Shown: positions 37,841-49,189 of the stretch, in pieces | How positions within the stretch are numbered: position 1 is the first letter of the stretch | Layout of the letters: every line of letters starts with the position of its first letter | Source: Zoroaster sp. YZ-2022 | Lineage: Eukaryota; Echinodermata; Asteroidea; Forcipulatida; Zoroasteridae | Length of the DNA stretch: 64,000 nt | Assembly: GCA_029582265.1 (NCBI GenBank) | Contig: CM055817.1 | Location: 25,752,285 to 25,816,284 of the forward strand | Direction of reading: 5' to 3' | The notes under the pieces: model-generated | What the model saw: only the letters and a program-made list of their open reading frames with translations | What the model was told of the DNA's origin: nothing | Database searches by the model: none | Made by a program: the position numbers and the translations under genes

Positions 37841-38860
37841 TTGGTTTGAGCTCCTACTGAGTAGACATCCATCTAGACATTTTGTGTAGTTTGTGAGATG
37901 GATTTTTATTTACTGATTCTGCACTGGGTTTTGACTAACAATGTTGTGCCCTGTGTGGACACCCGAATAAATTGTGATTACTCAAGATCCTGTGTGTATA
38001 TACACTCGATTTCAGTGTAATCTACAAGGTTGATAACTTGCAACAGCCAGTGCCTTGGAGTCGACTCATGGTCCACATTTGTGACTTGAACAGCTTTCGG
38101 AATGGCCTTTTATATGGGAATGCTGGCAATTCTGTCACTTTTTCTACATGCGAATACTACTGAAGGTAAGCTCTACTTTATGTTTTTCTTATGTTTTGTC
38201 AATAAGCAAATCCACTAGTTTCCACTCTCCAGTCTCTCATAGTCAGAAAATGGAATATGTGTTAATGCCACATATTAACTACTTATTCCTAACACAACAC
38301 ATTTGCCACTGAAATCAAACATATTGAACTAGAATTGCGTGTTCTGTATAGTATAATTACATCTAGATAAGGCTTATTATTTCATTAATCACAACTGTAA
38401 AATTTATCAAACTGATTTTGAAATAGCATTGTTTGATCTGATTGGTATAATTACATCTGGATTTGTAGGGCTTATTGTTCTAGTAATCACAACTGTAACA
38501 TTTAGCTAACTATTATGAAACATGTAGAGTTTATTATTTTATGAATCACAACAATTGTAATTCTTTGTCAAACTATGTTTTTATTTTTATTAATTTTTGT
38601 TTAGGTATGATCTGCTCTATAGGAAGAGAACCTGATCCCAACTCAAACAATATACACCGCTGGTTAATTCCAGTTGAGGATCCATGTCAGTGTACCAAGA
38701 TTCAACCATGTAGACACTTCAATGTAGACACTTCAATGTGACCTACTATGACTCCTTTCTGATCAGCAGCGACCCCAAAGAGATTCGAAAATGGCTGCAA
38801 TGTGGTAAGTGATTTATGATTTATATTATAACAACATGATGGCTATTACCGTATTCATCT

Positions 38861-39016
38861 AAAATAAATAAATAAATAAAATAAAATAAAATAAAATAAA
38901 ATAAAATAAAATAAAATAAAATAAAATAAAATAAAATAAAATAAAATAAAATAAAATAAAATAAAATAAAATCGAATCGAATCGAATCGAATCGAATCGA
39001 ATCGAATCGAATCGAA
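38861..39016. repeat. compound (AAAAT)n/(AATCG)n microsatellite
   Basis: About 20 AAAAT units change abruptly to about nine AATCG units. It is in intron 2 of gene C. Confidence 0.95.
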
Positions 39017-39411
39017 TCAATCAATCAATAAAGAAGTTCATGGTTGCCATGGCAACCATTTATTTTGAAGAGGTCCAATTGAATTTCCACTTGTTTTGTT
39101 AAAATACTATATTTTCGTTTTACTGTTAAACATGTGTTTAGTATGTGTTTTGGGGAATCCAATATGGCCGCCATTATGTTTAAATACAAGTTATATTTTG
39201 TCCCAAAAACATGATTTTTAAAAGATTTTCAGAAATGTTTTCCTCAGTGTATAACTTTATGTCATCAGTAGTACCATGGATGTTATTATATTTGCCTTTA
39301 TTGTACTTTTGGTTAACAAATCCAAATTTTGGTTCAAATCTTGTTAAAATTTTGTTTTTGGAACAAAATGACCCAAAATATTGCTTATAGCGCCCTCTAG
39401 CGGTGATTTTT

Positions 39412-39530
39412 GCCAAGTAACTAGTCTGTAAATCATTTCGTTTGGGAGTTATTGGACCTCTGAATTTTCCATTGTTTTAGCCCATATATCCGGAACTGGT
39501 GATAAGACCAATGTTTTTGCCAATTTTCAT
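39412..39530 (+). repeat. one monomer of the roughly 150-bp satellite
   Basis: GTCTGTAAATCATTTCGTTT, then ATTGTTTTAGCCCATA. It is placed just before the Thr-rich exon, as in gene B. Confidence 0.72.
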
Positions 39531-39630
39531 GTTCATACATTGGTCCGTTTAATGAGTAATTAAAGGGTTTTAAATATTTATGATTCGTTCTAATTTTATT
39601 CGTTTGCAACCGAATCATCAACGACCGCAG

Positions 39631-39906
39631 CACCAACAACAGAAATACAGACGACTGCTGACGAAATAACCACGCCTGTCACGACTGGAATGCAGACTAC
39701 AGAGATGTTAACTACTGACGAAGGCACCACGCCTGTGACGACTGAAGTAACGACTAGTAATGCACCAATAACCGAACCACAAATGACTGAAGCACCTGCA
39801 ACTGAAATGCAGACTACAGAAATGACGACTGCTGACGAAAGCACCACGCCTGTGACGACTGAAGTAACGACTAGTGAAGCACCTACAGCAGAAATGAAGA
39901 CTACAG
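39631..39906 (+). CDS. Gene C Thr-rich linker exon, expanded
   Basis: 276 nt (92 codons) against 114 nt in gene B, built from repeated units close to T-x-E-M-T-T-A-D-E-x-T-T-P-V-T-T-E-V-T-T. The acceptor CGCAG/CA is better than that of gene B. It is mucin-like, and length variation is expected from unequal exchange. Confidence 0.7.
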
Positions 39907-40366
39907 GTTTGTTAACATTTTATATTTTTACATGTACGGACTTATTACATTCTCATTTTAACTCCAGATTTTCCTAAACGTTCCTTTGTTTATGTTCTAG
40001 GGGATTGTTTTAATAAATTCATTAATATTGACAGCATTATTTGAAAGCTTAAATTTGTTTTGGGAAGAAAGTGTTCTGACAAAAACTTGAAGAAATATGA
40101 TGAGAACATCATTATTGACAGCATGGAAAACATACCTTTTTTATGATAGGTATGCTTTTGTCTATATTTTGTATTTCTGAATATTTAACAAAAATTAAGG
40201 TTTTAGATATGTATAACTCGGTCTAATTTGTTTTGTTTTTGTTTGTTTTGGTCAGTTGCCTACCCTTTGATTAATGAAGACGGTGCTAGATGGAGACTGT
40301 TCTGGTGGTACAAGGCAAACACCAGCTGGCCAATATCAGTCACCGATGTACTGCAGGGTAAATATA

Positions 40367-40484
40367 CACTGCAAAAATCGTTGTGTTAAAAACACAATTG
40401 GTGTTTATATTAGGCAACTAGCAACAATATAAACACCATGGAAGACACCACTAGTGTTATTTTAACACATCGGTTTTTGCAGGG
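40367..40484. mobile_element. 118-bp MITE in gene C intron, TA target duplication
   Basis: TA-CACTGCAAAAATCG at the left and CGGTTTTTGCAGGG-TA at the right; inverted match of about 25 bp. Gene B has the empty site (GTAAATATATACATGG), so the insertion is after the B/C split. The right end creates a strong TTTTTGCAG acceptor. Confidence 0.85.
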
Positions 40485-40645
40485 TACATGGAAGCTCTTT
40501 ATTGCAAATGATCATGATAATATCAGCAAGGATTCCACTATTACTACACTAAAGTACCGTTAAACGGTGCTGAAAATATCCTCACCATTTTCACGAAGGT
40601 TCAATATTCAAAAGCAAGTTACAAGAAATTTAAGTTGCTTTCACA

Positions 40646-40750
40646 GATACGCGGGAAGCACTTAGTATACAGTGCTTCATACATACGTCAGTGTATGGAA
40701 CAAATCATACATATTGTTTATCCCCAGATGCTAGAATTTCATCAATCTAT
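40646..40750 (+). repeat. eroded SINE tail
   Basis: GTATACAGTGCTTCATACAT followed by CAGTGTATGG and GAATTTCATCAATCT; counterpart of 28876-28990 in gene B. Confidence 0.65.
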
Positions 40751-40845
40751 AAATTGTGTTTCCGTGAATACAGGAAAAAATAGTGTGTTAGTTAACATAT
40801 CGTGAGCCAGTGCGAAAAAATAAATTAATTAATAAAAATAGATCA

Positions 40846-41068
40846 ACCAACCAACCAACCTACCAACCAACCAACCAACTAACCAACCAGCCAACCAACC
40901 AACCAACCAACCAGCCACTCAACCAGCCACCCACCCAACCAACCAACCAACCAACCAACCAACCAGCCACCCAACCAACCAACCAACCAACCAACCAACC
41001 AACCAACCAACCAACCAACCAACCAACCACCCAACCAGCCACCCAACCACCCACCCACCCACCCACCT
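40846..41068. repeat. (CCAA)n tract, about 220 bp
   Basis: CCAA units interspersed with CAGC and CCAC variants. Open in all frames; the Asn/Gln/Pro/Thr and Trp/Gly readings are artefacts. Confidence 0.95.
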
Positions 41069-43311
41069 AATATAAAGTGCGATGAACTCACTTTATATTA
41101 GTGCCATTTTTTTAGACTTTAGTTTGTTCCTTTTATACAATTTTTCAGACAATTATGGCGACTGTGATGTAAACTCCGACTACTGTTTTAGTCGTCTACC
41201 GGGTTTTTTGCAGGAAAACGACACCGAGATACTGGCGAGAGACTCGGCAAGATCAGTATACAGGTAAGTTTATGAAATATTTCATGACTATCATATATTT
41301 CTTCATTTATAACTTTATAATTTGTAACTTCATTTATTTCATTTATTGCCGTGTGCAATGTGTAAATATTCCATCGTGTCAAATTCAAATGAGTTGAGTT
41401 CGGCAATATCGGTGTAATGTTGCAGCAATGATATTAAACGTCGTATAAAAGTGTCTGTGATCATGTTTCAAGAATACAAAGAGTATATAAGGGATCTGAG
41501 TTAGAGTCCGGTATAATTAAGTTGTTTGGTTAAAACAATTTCGGTGGATATATAATTAGGAACACTAAGAGCTAGTTAGCAAAAGTCAGAACATTTCAGC
41601 GTTATCGGAAGTGTAACAATTACAACCAAAATAATCATAACTGCATTTGTAAATAAACGTGACAAAATAATATTATTAAAATATATTCTGCAAAAAGCTG
41701 TGAAACCTAACAAATAACATTTATTGCCAGAATTAAAACTTTAAACTGTTCTCCCTTAAAGGTGGACATTTGACCCTAGCAACAATGTCGCTCACGCCGT
41801 TTGGAAAGCTTTCCACGACCACATAGAGGGACAGATAAAAAACGGAAATATCTGGAACCCTCGATCTGTCATTGGTAGGTATATTAAGCTTATAATAAAT
41901 AACTGTTTTAGGGCTGTATCTATGAGCTTGATATACATGTATATTGGCTGTCAAGCTGCACGCAGCCTGCCGCATGGACACTGGTCGGCATGGCCGGCGA
42001 TCCCGGGGGACGGTGGACATTTCCTTACCCCAATATTTATGTAGGAGGTGACTGTCATGAAAATGTCTCCCATAATCGTCCACCTCCTTTTCTTTTCATG
42101 CAGACATGCTATACATCATGTGTTGTTGCTGCTTATTATAAATACTGACGACACTTTCAAATTTGAAATTAAACGCAGAGACATGTTCATCATGGGATTT
42201 GTGATTCGTTTGCATTGGCCACATAATCCAATTTGCTAAATACAATGGATAGCTGCATTCTAGTTCGTTCATTTCTCTTTTCAGGACAGAGTCCTCGACT
42301 AGATCAAGACTCTTTTCAATACCGTGAAGATCATGGTGTGAAGTCTCTTCAGCTGGATGATGATAACTGCGAAATGGATACGTCACTAAGCCTGGGACAT
42401 GCCATGTGTTTCACCACTGTTGACTTTCCTGAGAATGTATTTGGAGTAGATCTTCTGTATGATTTCACAAGCATATCTCCATCACCAAACAATGGATTGT
42501 ATATATATTTCAGAGGTATTGTTACGTAATTGTTTGTTATAATCAAAACACTTCCACCTAATGACTGACCAAATCATGAAGACCGACAAAACACAGTTTA
42601 ATACACCAATAACAATAACTATAAATTAAACACTAATGACGTCGAAAAATCATCACTACCAGCGATACATGTTTGTGTTCAATTGCACATTGCACATTGA
42701 ACATCAATTGCACAATTGCATATTGGTAAACATTTCTATATATAATTTATTTTCTTTTAACTTTAATATTTCTAGATGATGAATAAGCCTAATATGTCAA
42801 CATCGAGTGTTTGTGATGGTTCTCGCTGGTATGATGCTTTTCACTCATATTGCTGCGCCTAAGACAACACACGTCATAGTAAAATATACATCTTAGTCAT
42901 CAAATAGAAAATACTGCATTATTATTTGGTAATAAATCGTCGTGGAACTGCACATACACACAAGAAAATGTCAACTAAGAAACTTCATGACATTGTAGCC
43001 TTTGGTGAAAAGGAAGTAAAAATGTGTAAACAAAACTTTAATTATAAAATTCAACATAACAGTTCCAGTTTTCTCTATGAAAGCACTTTAGACAAAAAAA
43101 AATTTCAGAATGAATGGTGGGTGTACTAACTAAAAACACCATGTAAGCTTTTACATAATAATTCCTTAATTTGATAATCTGCTAATAACAAAATGCTTTA
43201 GAGTCTGTTTGGTGAGGACTTTAAAAGTGTAAATGTAATGTTATTTATTGAGGCAATTCTGTTGTGTTAAGGGAAAATGTTTTTTGTGTTTTAAATCCAT
43301 GTTTTATCTAC

Positions 43312-43372
43312 TAGTAAGCCAGCTGTTCGAGAGGTCGCGGGTTCGAGTCCGGCATGAGCCAATTTTTCTTTG
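43312..43372 (+). repeat. truncated tRNA-like SINE fragment
   Basis: GAGAGGTCGCGGGTTCGAGTCC (box B and T arm) followed by GGCATGAGCC and a T-rich tail; related to the minus-strand element at 3296-3366. Box A is missing. Confidence 0.6.
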
Positions 43373-43490
43373 CTCGCTACCCGTTTAAGCATATATAGAT
43401 ATGCTTAAGCATATATAGCATATATAGATATGCTTAAATGTAGCGGTCTATCTTGAAGTAGAGTGCTCAATGCCACATAGACAGCGTAAT

Positions 43491-43610
43491 ATACTTGTAG
43501 TAAAACTAGTGGAACGCTGGTAGTTGTAACTCCGAGTTTCACGCGTTATGCCTAACGGGTGAAACTCGGAGTTACAACTACCAGCGTTCCACTAGTTTTA
43601 CTACAAGTAT
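43491..43610. repeat. 52-bp perfect palindrome, 16-bp centre
   Basis: The arms 43491-43542 and 43559-43610 are perfect inverted complements (ATACTTGTAGTAAAACTAGT at the left edge). The centre adds a CGTTA/TAACG stem with loop TGCC after one G-G mismatch, so the whole 120 bp forms one long hairpin. Confidence 0.92.
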
Positions 43611-43614
43611 ATAT

Positions 43615-44090
43615 ATATGGCCTTTGCTTTCAATCCAAACCGGACCTTCATCAGAGGCTTTGACAAAGTACAAACATAAAAAAAACATAGCCATTTATAG
43701 GGAAAAGGGAAAGCAAAGGATCATGGGGTGGGATCAAAAAAGGCGCGGAAAATAGTCGTATCCCTTTGTGTATTGTTCTATGTTTATGCCAGCTTCACTA
43801 CAAGCTGCCACCTCTACCTATTGTGTGGCTCAATAATCCCTCTTTTACCCTAGCTTCACCATAAGCTGCCACATCTACTTATTGTGTGGCTCAATAATCC
43901 CCCTTTTGTTCACTTCTGATACTCCTATTGGCCTTTTCTAGACTGATGCTTTTCTGTAATTGGTCACTATTTTCCCGCCTTTTTAGGTATCGCCCCATGA
44001 TCATTTGCTTTCCCTTTTCCCTATAAATGGATGAGTTTTTAAGCCACTGATGAAGGTCCGGATTGGATCGAAAGCTAAGGCCACCCTCCC
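43615..44090. repeat. foldback element with hammerhead-like ends
   Basis: The block 43615-43735 is repeated inverted at about 43995-44090 (CTTTCCCTTTTCCCTATAAA and its complement). Each outward end has CTGATGA, a stem GGTCC/GGATC (GGTCC/GGATT in the other copy) and GAAAGC: minus strand 43663-43620 and plus strand 44041-44083. Partial stem I pairing exists (GCCT with AGGC in the minus copy). Confidence 0.65.
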
Positions 44091-44096
44091 GAATTA

Positions 44097-44133
44097 ATTT
44101 ATAAATTTAATTTATATATATATTTAATTTATA

Positions 44134-44218
<85 letters not shown>
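44097..44218. repeat. (TA)n microsatellite
   Basis: About 70 uninterrupted bases of TA after a short imperfect lead-in. Confidence 0.95.
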
Positions 44219-44221
<3 letters not shown>

Positions 44222-46060
44222 ATAGAACAATTGAGAAATCGGATCATAATATGAGTATGTTTGAATGATAGATATGATAGAAAAGTAGTGCTTTTTAAGA
44301 GTGCAAAAAGACAAATGGGATTCCTATTTGAATAAATACATCACATAGGTAATGTGTTCAATGTTAATGGAAGAAACGTTTGTCTTGCAGTCTTTACCGG
44401 TTTTGGGCCTGGTCACGGGTGATAAGGATCGAGCGGAAGGCATTTATGAATTCAGTATATATCGTGAATAGATATGGTTATAATACTTTCTTAACAAACA
44501 GTACTTTAGAATAGGTTCATATTTTAAATTAATACAAACATAAAATGTTTTAAATATTTCAGTATCGTGAAGAAATAATGATTAGATTGACTAAGCTTTG
44601 AAATAAATGGTAGATCTGAATTATTGAATAAACATTAATAAACAAAACATTTAGCTCCTAATGGAATCGAGTACATTAGATGTTTGGTGTGTGTTAACTA
44701 ATGTGTAAACTGTTACGTAATTTATGTTAAGACCATGATAAATTTGCTTCGAGTCGTTAGATATTTCGATAGTTGTTTAAAAAAATAGTGCAAATTAAAT
44801 GTGTCATAGTATGTTAATATGTATTTTAAGTACAAATGTGACCCACTCCATGTCCCCCAACACATGAGGAATGTCCCCCAACACATGTTTCCGTGTAATG
44901 GACTTCCAAAGTTCACAAAACGTGCATGAATGCATTATTATATTATCAATTTACCACATCCTAACACATGAATGAAATGAACTAAAATTAAATGTGTGGC
45001 ATCCTCAGAAAGCCCATTAAATTATCTTTAACTTGATATTCATATTTCAAAATTTGAGGGACATTCTTTATTTCGATGAATCGGATCACAAATACAATAT
45101 CTTCAGTTGACATGTGTCACCCACTTTATTTAATATTGACGTTTCATAGCATTGATCGTTCTGATTCATTTAAAAGACAGACTCAATTGCCTTGCGCATT
45201 ATGTACAGCATCCAATGAGCGTTAGTAATATAAAACTTGAAAGTTAGTATTAGCAAATATAAACACATCAATGTATGCATTTAATACTAAAATGATGTTT
45301 TAAAAGTTCTTTGTCATGCGGATTGGTAGAGCCGTCCTTGTTGTATATAATAGTTAAATTAAAAGGGTCTATGAAATATGAAGTGTTGATCTTGAAAACA
45401 TTACACGCAACTCTGTACCCATGTTGACATCACTTTCTACTTTATAACTGTATGTATAACTGTCTGTTTTCATGACACGTCGTAGGTATGTTTAGTTCGA
45501 CAATAACTATCGAATTAGGTAACATAAACTTTCATAGGTCACCATTAGCACCGCTATACCCATTTGTTGGTAATTTTCAAAAAATGTTAGTCAAAAATAC
45601 AATTTTCTTTTAATTTCGTTAATGTTCATACATTGGCACAGATGTCTTCAGTACAATTAACAGTGGAGTCACTTAGATCACCGCGTGAGGGCGCTACAAC
45701 TGACATGTTGGTTAATTTTGTTCCAATACATGATGATTTTGACCTAAAATTTTGATTTATTTTTACCAAATACAAATACAAATGCAAAATACAAAATACA
45801 AAATCATGTTTTTGGAACAATGGCGACCATTTTTATTGCATCCCAAGAATGCAATGGAATTTGTCCCAAGACTAAATGTTCTCAAGTTAAGAATTTGAAA
45901 GTTGACAAAATACACACATTAAATGTGTTTACAGTATAAATCCCTGCGGTTCATTGTGGCGCAAGCCTCGAAGTGTGACGTCAGATCTTCAGCACAATGC
46001 GTTAACATATCTAATGAAATCATTTGAGTGGTACGCTTGAAGCCTGTCTATATCCTTGAT

Positions 46061-46542
46061 GGGTGCACCCCACTAAATAAACTCCCATAGTAAACAGTGC
46101 TAAATACAAAATATTCAAAAATCATTAAAAAATACTTAGAAGTCCCACAGTTTTTAAAACCAAAAGAAAAAATATTGATCGATATATAACCTTTTATATT
46201 CTTCTCTATTTACTTTCTAAAGTCCAGGTTTCCAGGGAGTTATTCTCAGCCCAATGAAAACCACCCTCTACAGTAGTGAAAACGTCCACACTGAAAAGCA
46301 GCCATTTTGGAAAAAGGCCTTACGCTTGAAATCAAATTAGGACCACTTTTTCAGGGCCTAGTGTGTCCAAAATACTCACAGTTGGAAGCCAAGGACCCCC
46401 GGGTTATGATAGTGGGCCATTTTTACACAATCCATCAAATGAATGGGCCTCAAATCTTTGTTTTTCAGAAATATTTGAGGGCATACACTTTATGATAAAT
46501 AGCTCGGCGCATGAATTCCTCACTATTTAGTGGGGTGCACCC
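46061..46542. mobile_element. 482-bp TIR element, copy 1
   Basis: Perfect terminal inverted repeat of 18-19 bp: GGGTGCACCCCACTAAAT at the left and ATTTAGTGGGGTGCACCC at the right. The internal 62-codon ORF is shared with copy 2 but has no recognisable domain. The left flank is TGAT and the right TATA, so no clean target duplication is seen. Confidence 0.88.
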
Positions 46543-47525
46543 TATAAAGAGATGATTTTTTTCAATTTGACTTGGGAACACACTAAGGACATCCATTATA
46601 TTGCAGAGGTCATGTTTCTGAAAAAATTGAAAAATATTACTCCACTGCAAAATGTCAGCTTTAAACATATTTGGTTCGTCTATGATGTTTCTGTGCAGTT
46701 TGCAATGGATAACCATGCATTGTGTATGCATTATTGTATTTCTTGGGTGCAATGTTTTTCTTTAAAAATTTCTTTAAATAACAATTAGTTTCCTCCTTGA
46801 ATATTTAAACAATATCTGAGATATTATCTAAAGGCAATTTCAGAAAGTTTTACAAAATTAACCTTATTAGGGGCGGATCCAGGTTGACAGAAAATGGGGC
46901 CTCATACACAATGAATCATACGCTGAGGGGGCAAATCACGAGCCTTTCTTCACATGATGTGCTGAGAAGAAAATGTAAAATGTAAATTGTTTCATGGTAA
47001 ACAGACCACAAAGAGAAAGAAACATCCCCAACCCTGCATACATCCCCCATGTATATACAGGTCCTTGCAAAGAGAGTTGATAGGTGATGGAGAGGGGGCA
47101 GGGAATGGTACAATCAGTTGTACACAATTTCAAAACCTTCACTATTAATGCATGCATTCCTGAACCAGTACTATTTTAGAAACAACTACTTGTAATAGTT
47201 TTGTGAATTTTACTAATGCAACACACATGTAACACTAATTAAAGACAACAAATAACAACCAACTTCCAATGATAATGCTGAATTTCAATAGCCGAAAAAG
47301 AGCACATGCAGACTATGGTATTAATTTCACAATTCCACATACCTTTTTGTTGTAACAGTACTGTATTCATCCAATAAAGACCTGAAATACAAGGATATTG
47401 AATGGGAAAATTTAATGTGTAAAGATTTTTCATTTATTATCAGCCTTACTGATACTGTAAACAAAAGCACACGTTTAAATCCCACCATCAAAACAAACCA
47501 TGGACGACGCCATTTTGAATCTATA
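46543..47525. other. 983-bp spacer between the two TIR elements
   Basis: No recognisable gene or repeat; short ORFs only. Confidence 0.6.
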
Positions 47526-48005
47526 GGGTGCACCCCACTAAATAAACTCCCATAGTAAACAGTGCTAAATACAAAATATTCAAAAATCATTAAAAAATAC
47601 TTAGAAGTCCCACAGTTTTTAAAACCAAAAGAAAAATATTGATCGATATATAACCTTTTATATTCTTCTCTATTTACTTTCTAAAGTCCAGGTTTCCAGG
47701 AGTTATTCTCATCCCAATGAAAACCACCCTCTACAGTAGTGAAAACGTCCACACTGAAAAGCAGCCATTTTGGAAAAAGGCCTTACGCTTGAAATCAAAT
47801 TAGGACCACTTTTTCAGGGCCTAGTGTGTCCAAAATACTCACAGTTGGAAGCCAAGGACCCCCGGGTTATGATAGTGGGCCATTTTTACACAATCCATCA
47901 AATGAATGGGCCTCAAATCTTTGTTTTTCAGAAAAATTTGAGGGCATACACTTTATGATAAATAGCTCGGCGCATGAATTCCTCACTATTTAGTGGGGTG
48001 CACCC
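47526..48005. mobile_element. 480-bp TIR element, copy 2
   Basis: Near-identical to 46061-46542, same orientation, with the same perfect ends. It is flanked on both sides by TATA, a likely 4-bp target duplication. Confidence 0.88.
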
Positions 48006-48057
48006 TATAATAGGATATAGAAAGAGTACCAGTCTACCTCAGCCACCTTAACAACAT

Positions 48058-48496
48058 GTGTCGCGAGAGGGCGATATTTCAGGAAATGATTTTAGGCTCA
48101 TATGCAAATACAGACAAATAGCCACGATCTCAGACTTGAAATCAACTTTTAAATGTCGACGTTTGAATTGATGTTAATAATTCGCTTGCTGCTGTTGCTG
48201 CTTCTAGTAAAGAGAAAATACTGGTATATCATTGGTTATTTATCAGATAATATAATGTAAAGGTATACAGATATCAACTATAACTGTCTTAAGTGCTTTT
48301 ATCTATACGTGTAGGTGCTTTTGTAAACACAATGAATAAAAATACAATGTTATTCCTAATAAGGCTAACGACGAATTTTAAATGACTGCGAATTTGAATT
48401 TGCCAGTAGTCTCTGGACAAGACCGAAATTTCTGGTTTAGTTACATGCATTACAAGCGCTCACACAGTATCCGCCGCTAGCGGCGCTGTTCACAAT
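48058..48496 (-). repeat. dispersed repeat, inverted copy
   Basis: Reverse complement partner of 18595-18935. It ends at the palindrome CGCCGCTAGCGGCG next to the assembly gap. Confidence 0.75.
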
Positions 48497-48500
48497 TAAC

Positions 48501-49000
48501 NNNNNNNNNNNNNNNNNNNNNNNNNNNNNNNNNNNNNNNNNNNNNNNNNNNNNNNNNNNNNNNNNNNNNNNNNNNNNNNNNNNNNNNNNNNNNNNNNNNN
48601 NNNNNNNNNNNNNNNNNNNNNNNNNNNNNNNNNNNNNNNNNNNNNNNNNNNNNNNNNNNNNNNNNNNNNNNNNNNNNNNNNNNNNNNNNNNNNNNNNNNN
48701 NNNNNNNNNNNNNNNNNNNNNNNNNNNNNNNNNNNNNNNNNNNNNNNNNNNNNNNNNNNNNNNNNNNNNNNNNNNNNNNNNNNNNNNNNNNNNNNNNNNN
48801 NNNNNNNNNNNNNNNNNNNNNNNNNNNNNNNNNNNNNNNNNNNNNNNNNNNNNNNNNNNNNNNNNNNNNNNNNNNNNNNNNNNNNNNNNNNNNNNNNNNN
48901 NNNNNNNNNNNNNNNNNNNNNNNNNNNNNNNNNNNNNNNNNNNNNNNNNNNNNNNNNNNNNNNNNNNNNNNNNNNNNNNNNNNNNNNNNNNNNNNNNNNN
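48501..49000. other. assembly gap of exactly 500 N
   Basis: A round-number gap of unknown true size. Gene E's missing 5' exons would be expected around here if its unit matched genes B and C. Confidence 0.99.
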
Positions 49001-49071
49001 TTGGGATCTTTTTGTTTTTCTTTTTTTTTTTTTTTTTGAAAAAAAGTTTTTTTTTTCTTTTTTTCTAAATA

Positions 49072-49186
<115 letters not shown>

Positions 49187-49189
49187 CTC

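Larger units (their letters stand above)
38102..42786 (+). pseudogene. Gene C: all family exons present, frameshift in exon 2
   Basis: Exons: 38102-38165 (signal peptide MAFYMGMLAILSLFLHANT), 38605-38804, 39631-39906 (expanded Thr-rich linker), 40256-40357 (RWRLFWWYKANTSW), 41149-41263 (NYGDCDVNSDYC), 41762-41874 (WTFDPSNNVAHAVW), 42285-42515 (FQYREDHGVKSLQ, LGHAMC, FGVDLLYD) and 42776-42786 (DDE-TAA). All later exons keep length and phase. Exon 2 has lost about 24 nt and gained a 14-nt tandem duplication (AGACACTTCAATGT), for a net loss of 10 nt; the frame stops at 38739-38741. If that is real the gene is a pseudogene. If it is an assembly error, or if exon 2 (200 nt, no longer a multiple of 3) is skipped, exon 1 would join exon 3 in phase 1 and the rest would be read. 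Confidence 0.75.
42787..46060. other. 3' flank of gene C
   Basis: Collinear with the flank of gene B apart from the insert at about 43310-44220. No supported gene. Separate entries cover the palindrome, foldback and (TA)n tract. Confidence 0.65.

Noticed and set aside
38861..39016. Repeated units as a CRISPR-like array
   Set aside because: Units are 5 bp with no spacers and the genome is eukaryotic.
40810..41091. Long Asn/Gln/Pro/Thr and Trp/Val/Gly ORFs on both strands
   Set aside because: Simple-sequence CCAA repeat open in all frames.
46307..46495. A conserved 62-codon gene, repeated at 47770
   Set aside because: Both lie inside copies of the 480-bp TIR element; conservation reflects recent copying.
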